NCBI RefSeq assembly: GCF_027922145.1
Contig: NZ_BSFC01000039.1
Location: 49,108 to 113,107, forward strand
Reading direction: 5' to 3'
Length of the DNA: 64,000 nucleotides
Source of the DNA: Novosphingobium resinovorum
Lineage (GTDB): Bacteria; Pseudomonadota; Alphaproteobacteria; Sphingomonadales; Sphingomonadaceae
Of the stretch, positions 57,641 through 64,000 are shown piece by piece. How positions within the stretch are numbered: position 1 is the stretch's first letter; the number at the start of each line of letters is the position of its first letter. A program made the position numbers and the translations under genes. The notes under the pieces were generated by a model. It was not told the origin of the DNA. It saw only the letters and a list, made by a program, of their open reading frames with translations, and did not search any database.

Positions 57641-58444
57641 ATGGTGCGTCAACGCGGCCTCCCGCCTCACGGCGGCAAGGAACCCGCGCGCCTCTCGCGA
57701 TCGGTGCTGCACAGTCTGATGCAGGATCTGCGCGATGGCCGGTACGAACGCGGAGAACGGTTGCCAGCGGAACGCGTTCTCGCGCAGGCTCTGGGTGTCA
57801 GCCGCCCCATCATTCGCGAAGCCCTGCACGCGCTCGACCTGCTCGGCGTGGTCGAGACGCGAGTGGGATCGGGCACGTATGTCGTCGATGCGCATCGCGA
57901 CCTCGGCAATCAAGTCTTGCACGCTTCCGCCTTCGAAGTTCTCGGCACCCTCTCGACTCTGGAATGCTCTGCCCTGTTTCATGCTGCAGGCCTAACCGAC
58001 AAGACACTGCTGGACGCACTTGCGGAAAGGCTGGAAGAGGCAATCCGCGCGGATGCCGACTTCGAAAGTTGGCACCATGGTCTGGCGGAATTCCACGTCA
58101 CCCTCGCGAAAGCGGGAGGAAACGAAGTCCTCAACCTCATGATCGGGCAGCTTTGGCAGGTACGCCTTGGCACCTCGACAACGCACAGTCTTGTCCAGCG
58201 GGCGTGGCTGGCGGGATCGCTTGCCGACCACGAAACCCTTAGGCGGCTTCTGGCGGCCTTGCAGGCCGGCAACCACGATGTGGCGGGCCGGGAACTCAGG
58301 GCCGAGCACGACCGGGTCCTTGCAGCGGTCCTCGACATCCACGCCGAGGACGAAGTGGCGCGCGCTCGCGAATCCGTATCGCAGTTGCGCGCGAGATTCG
58401 TGCTGCCGCCTGCGGGATTCGGGCGCATGCCCACGTGCCGGTAA
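57641..58444 (+). CDS. GntR family regulator, FadR/FCD-type (second of two)
   Basis: The 267-residue protein has a winged helix (GERLPAERVLAQALGVSRPIIREALHALDLLGVVETRVGSGTYV covers residues about 33-76) and a C-terminal FCD-type helical ligand domain with the His-containing segment WHHGLAEFHVTLAKAGGN. It is transcribed divergently from the seven-gene operon and is the likely repressor of it. GGTGAGG lies 5 bases before the ATG. It converges with the third receptor gene. Confidence 0.92.
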   Translation: MVRQRGLPPHGGKEPARLSRSVLHSLMQDLRDGRYERGERLPAERVLAQALGVSRPIIREALHALDLLGVVETRVGSGTYVVDAHRDLGNQVLHASAFEVLGTLSTLECSALFHAAGLTDKTLLDALAERLEEAIRADADFESWHHGLAEFHVTLAKAGGNEVLNLMIGQLWQVRLGTSTTHSLVQRAWLAGSLADHETLRRLLAALQAGNHDVAGRELRAEHDRVLAAVLDIHAEDEVARARESVSQLRARFVLPPAGFGRMPTCR

Positions 58445-58490
58445 TCCCGGAAGGAACACCGGCATGGCGAAAGCACATGCCTTCAATTGA

Positions 58491-58520
58491 GGGCCGAAGC
58501 GGCAATGCCCGCTTCGGCCC
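58491..58520. terminator. Hairpin between converging GntR and receptor genes
   Basis: Perfect 12-base arms GGGCCGAAGCGG (58491-58502) and CCGCTTCGGCCC (58509-58520) surround CAATGC. No T run follows on either strand, so termination is probable but not certain. Confidence 0.55.
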
Positions 58521-58541
58521 CGTCACCGTGCAGTCTGCCGG

Positions 58542-61115
58542 TCAGAACGTGTAGCGCACTCTCGCACCATACATGCGCGGATCACCGTAGTACCGCGACG
58601 TGAAGCCGCGCGAACCGGAAAGGCTGCGTGCCTCGTAATACCGCTTGTCGAATGCGTTCGTCACGAAGACCTGGAGATCGACGGGGGCGTCGAACGGCTT
58701 CTCCCAGTTCAGGTTGAAGTTGACCAGGTCATAGCTTGGCGCGACTTGCGTGTCGTAATTGGGATCCGAGGGGGCGAATACGCTGTAGACCCGGTTCGGC
58801 AAGGACGCATCGGCGCCGTAGAAAACCGAGCCAGTGTAGACATACGTAGCACCGAGGCTGACCTGGCCCACCGAGCCGGGCAACGGAAGCGTGTAGTTGG
58901 CCGTGACCGACAGCTTGTGGTTCGGCGTGAACTGCAGGCGCTTGCCCTCGATCGGAGTGCTTGCCACGAGGTTGTAGCCGCCGACCGGCTGCGTCGAGAG
59001 ATCCGGCGCAATGAACTCGAGCAGCTTCGTGTTGAGATAGGCGTAGCTGGCCTGAAGCGTGAGGCCCTCGAAGGGAGAGATCGACGCTTCCGCTTCGAGG
59101 CCCCAGATCCGCGCCTTGCCGGCGTTGACCACGGCCGGGCCAGAGGGCAGGTTCGGCGCGATGCCGTTGGTATCGACGAACGAGACCTGCAGCTGCATGT
59201 CCTGGAAGTCGTTATAGAACCCCGAAAGATTGAAGCTGCCCGGCATCGCCCCGTGCCAGCTCGTCTTGATTCCGCCTTCATAGACGTCGACGCGCTCGGG
59301 CTCGTAAGTCTTGAAACCTACTGCCGCCAGCGGGCTGACCGATCCCTGCCGGTAGCCTCTTGCATACTTCGCGTAGACCATGATGTCCGGCATGATCTTG
59401 TAGTTCAGCCCGATCATCCATGTCGGCGCCTTCGAGCTCTGGCTATAGCGCTCGAGGCACGTCGCGGGTGAGCCGCCATACGTGAGGGCGGGATTGGTGC
59501 ACGTGAACATCGGGGTGTTCCAGCCGGTGGCTGCGGCATAGGACGCCACCATGTTGGTGGAACTGCCCGTCGTCTTGTCCCAGGTATAGCGGATGCCCGC
59601 ATCCAGAGTCAGGGCCGAGGTCAACTTGTAGCTGCCCTGCGCATAAGCGGCCATGTTGCGGAACGCCACGCGGCCGACATTGAAGTTTCTGCTACCCGTG
59701 GCGGTCGCCGCGCCGGTGACGGCCGAGGCATCGGTGCAGGCAAATTCCGCCCACTCCGCTTCACTGTCGCACAAGACCCCGTTCATGCTCTGCGAGCCCG
59801 CCCAGCCGAGCGGCAGGCTGCGCTCATAGTAGAGGCCTGCCTGCCAAGTCAGGTTGCTGCCGAAGTTGGTGCCCTGAAACTGCAGTTCCTGCGTGAACGT
59901 CTCCTGCTGTCCGCTGTGAAGGCCCGGCGGGCTGATCGATGTGTCGCTGCCCCAGCCCTTCCCGACATACTGGCTGGGCACGTTGACGGTCCTGAAATAG
60001 GGCGCGGTGCTGATCGGAACCCGCAGCGTGTTGCCGAGCGGAACCCACACGCCGAACAGGTCGATGGCCTGGTCCTGGATGATCTGGCCGTAGCTGTTGA
60101 TGTTCTTGATCGTGAGGTTGTCGCTGACTTGCCACTTCAGCGAATTCACGATCTGCCAGGTCTCCAGCTTCTGGTACGCCCATGGCAGGGCGTTGGTCAC
60201 CGTGAGGTCGCCGGCATCACGCTCGCGCTGGATTTGCTGGCAACTGTACCCGTTGGGACCGTTGGTGGTGACGCCGGCGGCACTGCTGGCATAGCAGTCG
60301 GTCGTCCTCGAGGCCGCGCCGTTGGTCTTCGAGCGGGTATAGGAGATGACGGTGTAGTTCTCCACGTTGTCCGAGAGGTCGGCGACCGCGCTCACCCGCG
60401 CGGCGACATAGCCCACGTCCGCGAAATCGCGGGGACCGACACCCGAGATGTTGCGCAGATAGCCGTCGCGCTCCTGGGTATCGACGCCGAAACGCAGTCG
60501 GAAGCTCTCGCCCACGGGCAGGTTGAGCACTGCCTGCACGCGTTTCATATCGTAGTTGCCTGCGGACGCCTCGACATATCCCTCGAAGTCGTAGGTCGGA
60601 CGATTGGGGACGAGGACAACCGCGCCGCCGGTCGTATTGCGACCGAACAGGGTCCCCTGCGGCCCCTTGAGAACCTGGACGCTTTGCAGGTCGAACAGAT
60701 GGCCCGGGCCCGCACCGTCACCCGAGGCGCTCAAAGGCGAGGAACGCGGCACGACCGCATCCGCGAAATAGACGCCAACCGAGGTCGTGGTGCGCGCCTC
60801 CTGGGTGAAACCGCGGATGGCAAAGGAGGCAAAGTCGGCCCCGTACCGCGAGTTTGCCGTCAGCGACGGCGTGTAGGTCGCGAGATCCTTCGCGGAGAAC
60901 ACGTTCTGGCGATCAAGCGCCTTCTGGTTGAACACCGTCATCGAGATGGGCACGTCTTGGAGGCGTTCCTCGACGCGGCGCGCGGTGACGATGATGTCGC
61001 CCGCAGAAGGAGATCCGGCGTTGTCGTCCCCGCCCTGATCCTGAGCGATAGCCGCCTGTAGCGGGATCGTCGCAAGCGTGGTGGATGCCAGGAGCACCAG
61101 CGCGGCCTTCTTCAT
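58542..61115 (-). CDS. TonB-dependent receptor
   Basis: The 857-residue outer-membrane receptor has a signal peptide ending QAAIAQD, a TonB-box-like DIIVTARRVEERLQDVP, and a plug with VQVLKGPQGTLFGRNTTGGAVVLVPNRP. The barrel ends MYGARVRYTF. This type is common in sphingomonad catabolic loci and in receptors for sterol-, terpene- or aromatic-like substrates. The ATG at 61115 with GGGAGAGA upstream starts the signal peptide. It closes the sulfotransferase cluster, so it is a good candidate for substrate entry. Confidence 0.94.
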   Translation of the reverse strand: MKKAALVLLASTTLATIPLQAAIAQDQGGDDNAGSPSAGDIIVTARRVEERLQDVPISMTVFNQKALDRQNVFSAKDLATYTPSLTANSRYGADFASFAIRGFTQEARTTTSVGVYFADAVVPRSSPLSASGDGAGPGHLFDLQSVQVLKGPQGTLFGRNTTGGAVVLVPNRPTYDFEGYVEASAGNYDMKRVQAVLNLPVGESFRLRFGVDTQERDGYLRNISGVGPRDFADVGYVAARVSAVADLSDNVENYTVISYTRSKTNGAASRTTDCYASSAAGVTTNGPNGYSCQQIQRERDAGDLTVTNALPWAYQKLETWQIVNSLKWQVSDNLTIKNINSYGQIIQDQAIDLFGVWVPLGNTLRVPISTAPYFRTVNVPSQYVGKGWGSDTSISPPGLHSGQQETFTQELQFQGTNFGSNLTWQAGLYYERSLPLGWAGSQSMNGVLCDSEAEWAEFACTDASAVTGAATATGSRNFNVGRVAFRNMAAYAQGSYKLTSALTLDAGIRYTWDKTTGSSTNMVASYAAATGWNTPMFTCTNPALTYGGSPATCLERYSQSSKAPTWMIGLNYKIMPDIMVYAKYARGYRQGSVSPLAAVGFKTYEPERVDVYEGGIKTSWHGAMPGSFNLSGFYNDFQDMQLQVSFVDTNGIAPNLPSGPAVVNAGKARIWGLEAEASISPFEGLTLQASYAYLNTKLLEFIAPDLSTQPVGGYNLVASTPIEGKRLQFTPNHKLSVTANYTLPLPGSVGQVSLGATYVYTGSVFYGADASLPNRVYSVFAPSDPNYDTQVAPSYDLVNFNLNWEKPFDAPVDLQVFVTNAFDKRYYEARSLSGSRGFTSRYYGDPRMYGARVRYTF

Positions 61116-61721
61116 TGTCTCTCCCTCCGGGCAAACGCTGTCCACGCTCACCGATGATAGTTCGCCCCCGACTGATCGCGAGGCACGTTTTCCTCGTGGA
61201 CCGGCTTGTTCTTGCTCACACGGACGAGGCGCGATCCATTAAGGGTCCTTTTATCTGGATAATTTATTATCGGTCAAAGCGCTGTGGCGATTTCAGGTTA
61301 CTCTAACTGAAACGCGGCGCAAGAAAGCACCTTGCTTTGGCTGCATTGGGTACAGAATGGTTCGATTACGCCGCCTTATGAGTTGCTCCGGCACAGGTCC
61401 TAGCTCAAAATCAAGGTAGGAGAGCCACGCTGGGCGGGAGGCAAACCGGGGTTGATTGGGGCTCGAATTGGCTGGACATGGCGATGATCCTCAGCCGCAA
61501 CTCGGGGTAGAACGAGCGTGCGCTGCATCGCTGCCTACTAGTTCACATCTTCCACCAGCTTTACGAATTTCGCCATCACTGTCGCCAGCGCTGAACAACA
61601 GCTTCGCCGGGATCGCTCCCACCTGCGTGCCAGCATTTGGCGCGCCCTAGATTTTCGGCGCAATAGCCGCCAACCTCGCGAGCGAGATCATCTTCCCGCC
61701 AGCCCTGATAGAGGAAACTGC
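61116..61721. other. Gene-free stretch upstream of the third receptor
   Basis: These 606 bases hold the receptor promoter region: around 61250-61285 the minus strand has TTGACC followed by an AT-rich stretch. After about 61450 there is non-coding DNA leading into the IS5 relic. I see no convincing open frame; the minus-strand frame at 61647-61964 is a shadow of the relic. Confidence 0.5.
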
Positions 61722-61970
61722 ATGAGCCGCGTCCGTCGCCTTATGGATGCCGCGACCTATCACGACTTCATCCTCAAGATCATCCGTCATGCCGACGAGG
61801 AACCGGGCTTCAAAGTACTGCCAAGGCGTTTGGGTCCTCGACGCATTTTCGTATGGATGGCCCGCTGGAAACGGCTCGTTTGCGATTACGAGCAACGGAT
61901 AGGCGTCTCGTACGCGATGATCCATGTCGCTCTCGGCAGCCTCATGCTCCGAAGAATTGTCCATCCATGA
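61722..61970 (+). pseudogene. C-terminal relic of an IS5-family transposase
   Basis: The frame reads GFKVLPRRLGPRRIFVWMAR, then CDYEQRIGVSYAMIHVALGS and LMLRRIVHP to the stop at 61970. This is the end of IS5-type transposases ('VLPRRWVVERTFAWL...DYEQ'), with the ERTF segment decayed. The first two-thirds, including the leading catalytic Asp residues, are missing, so it is inactive. It marks past insertion at the edge of the accessory region. Confidence 0.8.
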
Positions 61971-61988
61971 GCATTCTCAAACAGGCTC

Positions 61989-62207
61989 TTAGGCGTCCGG
62001 GTCCTGCTCATAATTGCAGATGAAATGAGCAATCATGTGGGCCCGGTTGCGCGTGCGGGTCTTGAGACGCACGTTTTCAACATGCCGTTCAACCGTGCAA
62101 GGCGCAATTAGGAGGACTCTCGCGACTTCTTTTGCAGACTTACCCGCGGCAATAAGGTTTATGATTTCGCATTCTCTCGGCGTGAGGCGAAGTTTCAGGT
62201 CTTTCAT
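61989..62207 (-). CDS. Small LuxR-type helix-turn-helix protein
   Basis: The 72-residue protein is nothing but a LuxR/GerE helix-turn-helix: LTPRECEIINLIAAGKSAKEVARVLLIAPCTVERHVENV is the region covered, residues 8-46. It lacks any receiver or sensor domain, so it would bind DNA without obvious control. A strong AGGGGGT site precedes the ATG at 62207. It is the third of three minus-strand genes after the GH130 and DUF6894 genes. Confidence 0.82.
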   Translation of the reverse strand: MKDLKLRLTPRECEIINLIAAGKSAKEVARVLLIAPCTVERHVENVRLKTRTRNRAHMIAHFICNYEQDPDA

Positions 62208-62222
62208 CGATACCCCCTGCTT

Positions 62223-62465
62223 TTATGTAATTTCTGGAACTTCAGAGATAGACTTGAAATTAAGTGAAAGAATAAGGGATCCAGCCGAATTATTGACTTC
62301 AATTGACCATTCATCACTTTGCCAAAATGTTCCTTCTGCATGGACAAGAAGGTCTCCCGCAAACCTGATTGCCTCGAGACGCACCTCGGCAAGACCTTCC
62401 AGGACAGTTCCTTGAAGATCAGGAAATGATTTACCATCCAGAACATGGAAAAAATATCTAGGCAC
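62223..62465 (-). CDS. DUF6894-type small protein
   Basis: The 80-residue protein starts at a GTG and reads MPRYFFHVLDGKSFPDLQGT, the hallmark of the DUF6894 family of small alphaproteobacterial proteins, followed by LEAIRFAGDLL and a strand-rich end. The family has no known function. Codon use and the surrounding DNA are AT-richer than the rest of the window. It ends 15 bases before the LuxR-type start. Confidence 0.8.
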   Translation of the reverse strand: MPRYFFHVLDGKSFPDLQGTVLEGLAEVRLEAIRFAGDLLVHAEGTFWQSDEWSIEVNNSAGSLILSLNFKSISEVPEIT

Positions 62466-62616
62466 TGTTCATAATTTCCTGTGATGAAAACACAAAATCA
62501 AACACTTAAAATAAAAATCGCGTCACAATTATGGATATATAAATAAATCTGTGCGATATTTTATAATTTAATACTCTATTGTTGTTATAATTTAACAAAA
62601 ATGAAACAAATATCAT

Positions 62617-63954
62617 CTACAGATCATTCTTGAGAAGCTCGACCAACGTTGTCACTTTCACGGTAGAAAACGTCGAGAAGGTGTCAGAAATGGCGTATGG
62701 CAGAACGATCCGCTCACCGAAGCGCATGGCCCCGCAAGAGTAGACCACATTGGGAACATATCCTTCGCGCTCTGCGGCTTCCGGCCCCACAAGGGGCTCA
62801 CGAGAACGGCCGATCACCCGGGTCACATCCTCCTTGTCAAGCAGGACCGCGCCTATTGAATAATGCCGCATCGGTCCCACCCCGTGGATGAACAGTAGCC
62901 ATCCCTCGTCGAGTTCAATGGGCGATCCGCAAGCGCCGATCTGGATGAATTCCCCAGGAAACTTCGGCGCCAATAAAGGCGTCCCACCAGTCCATTCGGA
63001 CAAGTTGTCAGAATAGAGCAGGTAAAGATTTTCGTTGTCGTACCGCGCGATCATGGCATATCGCCCGTTCAACTTGCGGGGAAACAGGGCCATGCCCTTG
63101 TTCTCGGCCGCAGTGCCTTTGAGCGGGACCAGCCGGAACGATAAGAAATCGGCGGTTTCCAGCAGTTCGGAGCGGATCGAACGCCCGCTGTAAGCGGTGT
63201 ATGTGGCGTAATATGTGATCGTTCCTTCGTGCTCAAAGGCCACGAAGCGTGCATCTTCTATGCCGTTGGACTGCGCATCCGTAATCGGGAAGATCACTCT
63301 TTCCGATGGATCACTTTCGGGCATGAAGGACAGTTCGATCCGGTCTCCCACACACGCCGTGACGGCCGGCAATCTGGCAAGGCGCGCAGGCGGGTCGATG
63401 TCCATTGCTCCGTCAGGGCCTATGGTTCCGGAGCGAAACGTCAGGGAGGAAATGTGCCCTTCGCCAACCGCGCGCAAAGAGAGAATTACGCGGATGCAGC
63501 CGAGCTTCGCGCCGGTCTGACATGGGTGAGGAACGATGCTGGGATTAAACAGCGCGGCGGCTTCGAAGCTGTATTCATTTAGGAAATAAGCGCCGATCAA
63601 CTGACGCTGGGAAAGAGAGAGCGAAGCATCTCCGAAATAGGACACTTCCATTTCCCGGGCGCGTCGTTCGAAGATTTCGGGAAGGTTGTGGTGGCGATCG
63701 TCGAAGCTGTCCAGAGTCGCCTGCAGCAGGGAGACCACTTCGTCCACGCCAAGACCTAATACCCAATCGACGATATGATTGACGCGAGTCTTGTCGAGAG
63801 GATTGTGGTCGCGTGGCTCGATCGAAGGTCGGAAGGGGCGAACCACTACGCGCGAAGGATCGGGTCGCAGGTACAGCGCCTGGCGATTGAAGAATGGATG
63901 CTGTTCCACGCCGTTTCTCAGTTGGATAACTGATTGTGAAGAGATGCATGTCAA
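62617..63954 (-). CDS. Glycoside hydrolase family 130-type glycoside phosphorylase
   Basis: The protein of at least 445 residues matches the larger GH130-type proteins: a helical N-terminal part (residues 1-110, LRPDPSRVVVRPF...), then a five-bladed propeller. The propeller contains FNPSIVPHP, SNGIEDARFV with the catalytic Asp, YYATYTAYSGRSIR and ALFPRKLNGRYAMIARYD. GH130 enzymes phosphorolyse beta-mannosidic bonds. The start is uncertain: a TTG at 63954 has no clear ribosome binding site, and the frame stays open to the window edge, so the true start could lie beyond it. The 150 bases after its stop (62466-62616) are very AT-rich. Confidence 0.85.
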   Translation of the reverse strand: MTCISSQSVIQLRNGVEQHPFFNRQALYLRPDPSRVVVRPFRPSIEPRDHNPLDKTRVNHIVDWVLGLGVDEVVSLLQATLDSFDDRHHNLPEIFERRAREMEVSYFGDASLSLSQRQLIGAYFLNEYSFEAAALFNPSIVPHPCQTGAKLGCIRVILSLRAVGEGHISSLTFRSGTIGPDGAMDIDPPARLARLPAVTACVGDRIELSFMPESDPSERVIFPITDAQSNGIEDARFVAFEHEGTITYYATYTAYSGRSIRSELLETADFLSFRLVPLKGTAAENKGMALFPRKLNGRYAMIARYDNENLYLLYSDNLSEWTGGTPLLAPKFPGEFIQIGACGSPIELDEGWLLFIHGVGPMRHYSIGAVLLDKEDVTRVIGRSREPLVGPEAAEREGYVPNVVYSCGAMRFGERIVLPYAISDTFSTFSTVKVTTLVELLKNDL

Positions 63955-64000
63955 CGGCGGCGCAAAAGTCGGCCACGGGGCGGAGTAAAACCAGGCCAGT

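Noticed and set aside
61647..61964. Minus-strand 105-codon frame
   Set aside because: Lies antisense to the IS5-type relic, whose plus-strand translation matches transposase ends; no support on the minus strand.

Overview
The window reads as chromosomal DNA of a high-GC alphaproteobacterium of the order Sphingomonadales, probably a Novosphingobium or close relative. This is inferred, not proven. The grounds are the gene order lptD-surA-pdxA-rsmA, the DUF2794 gene next to an EpsC-type cysE, three large TonB-dependent receptors, a GTA-type holin and the abundance of short palindromic repeats. No rRNA, plasmid replication gene or CRISPR array was seen.

Positions 1 to about 31.3 kb are mostly core genome. 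They hold purine synthesis (purQ-purS on the minus strand, purM-purN on the plus strand, purN carrying an extra C-terminal MmcQ/YjbR-like domain), an hda-like regulator of DnaA, cysE, ndk, holC-pepA, the outer-membrane and cofactor run lptD-surA-pdxA-rsmA, the yajC-secD-secF translocase operon, aroQ, an Lrp/AsnC regulator, and a histidine-kinase-like protein followed by a WalW-type polysaccharide deacetylase. Three tRNA genes are present: Pro(GGG), Ile2(CAU) and Pro(UGG). Intergenic gaps here are rich in palindromic repeats, including two copies of one element of about 132 bp.

The character changes immediately 3' of tRNA-Pro(UGG) at 31.34 kb. A frameshifted AlpA-type phage or island regulator remnant lies there, and accessory genes follow to the right edge. 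First comes a tightly packed three-gene unit (TonB-dependent receptor, ThuA-like secreted protein, PstS-like binding protein) that may be a phosphate-linked uptake system. A broken AraC-type regulator follows, then a double-hotdog dehydratase, an acyl-CoA synthetase, a second receptor and a tannase-like esterase.

The most distinctive region is 45.2-57.3 kb. A seven-gene minus-strand operon encodes two SDRs, a PAPS-type sulfotransferase, a metallo-beta-lactamase-fold protein with an alkylsulfatase-type C-terminal domain, a xylose-isomerase-like TIM barrel, a double carboxymuconolactone-decarboxylase-like protein and a beta-hydroxyacid dehydrogenase. A second sulfotransferase, a second TIM barrel, an MFS transporter, another SDR and two GntR regulators surround it. 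It looks like an uptake and catabolic locus, in which sulfate-ester formation and cleavage may both occur, for an alcohol-bearing or sulfated organic compound. The substrate cannot be read from the sequence. Three intergenic regions share the octamer AGTATCCT, a candidate operator.

The right edge (61.1-64 kb) holds a third receptor, an IS5-type transposase relic, a small LuxR-type regulator, a DUF6894 protein and a GH130-type glycoside phosphorylase. The intergenic DNA around these last genes is noticeably AT-rich.
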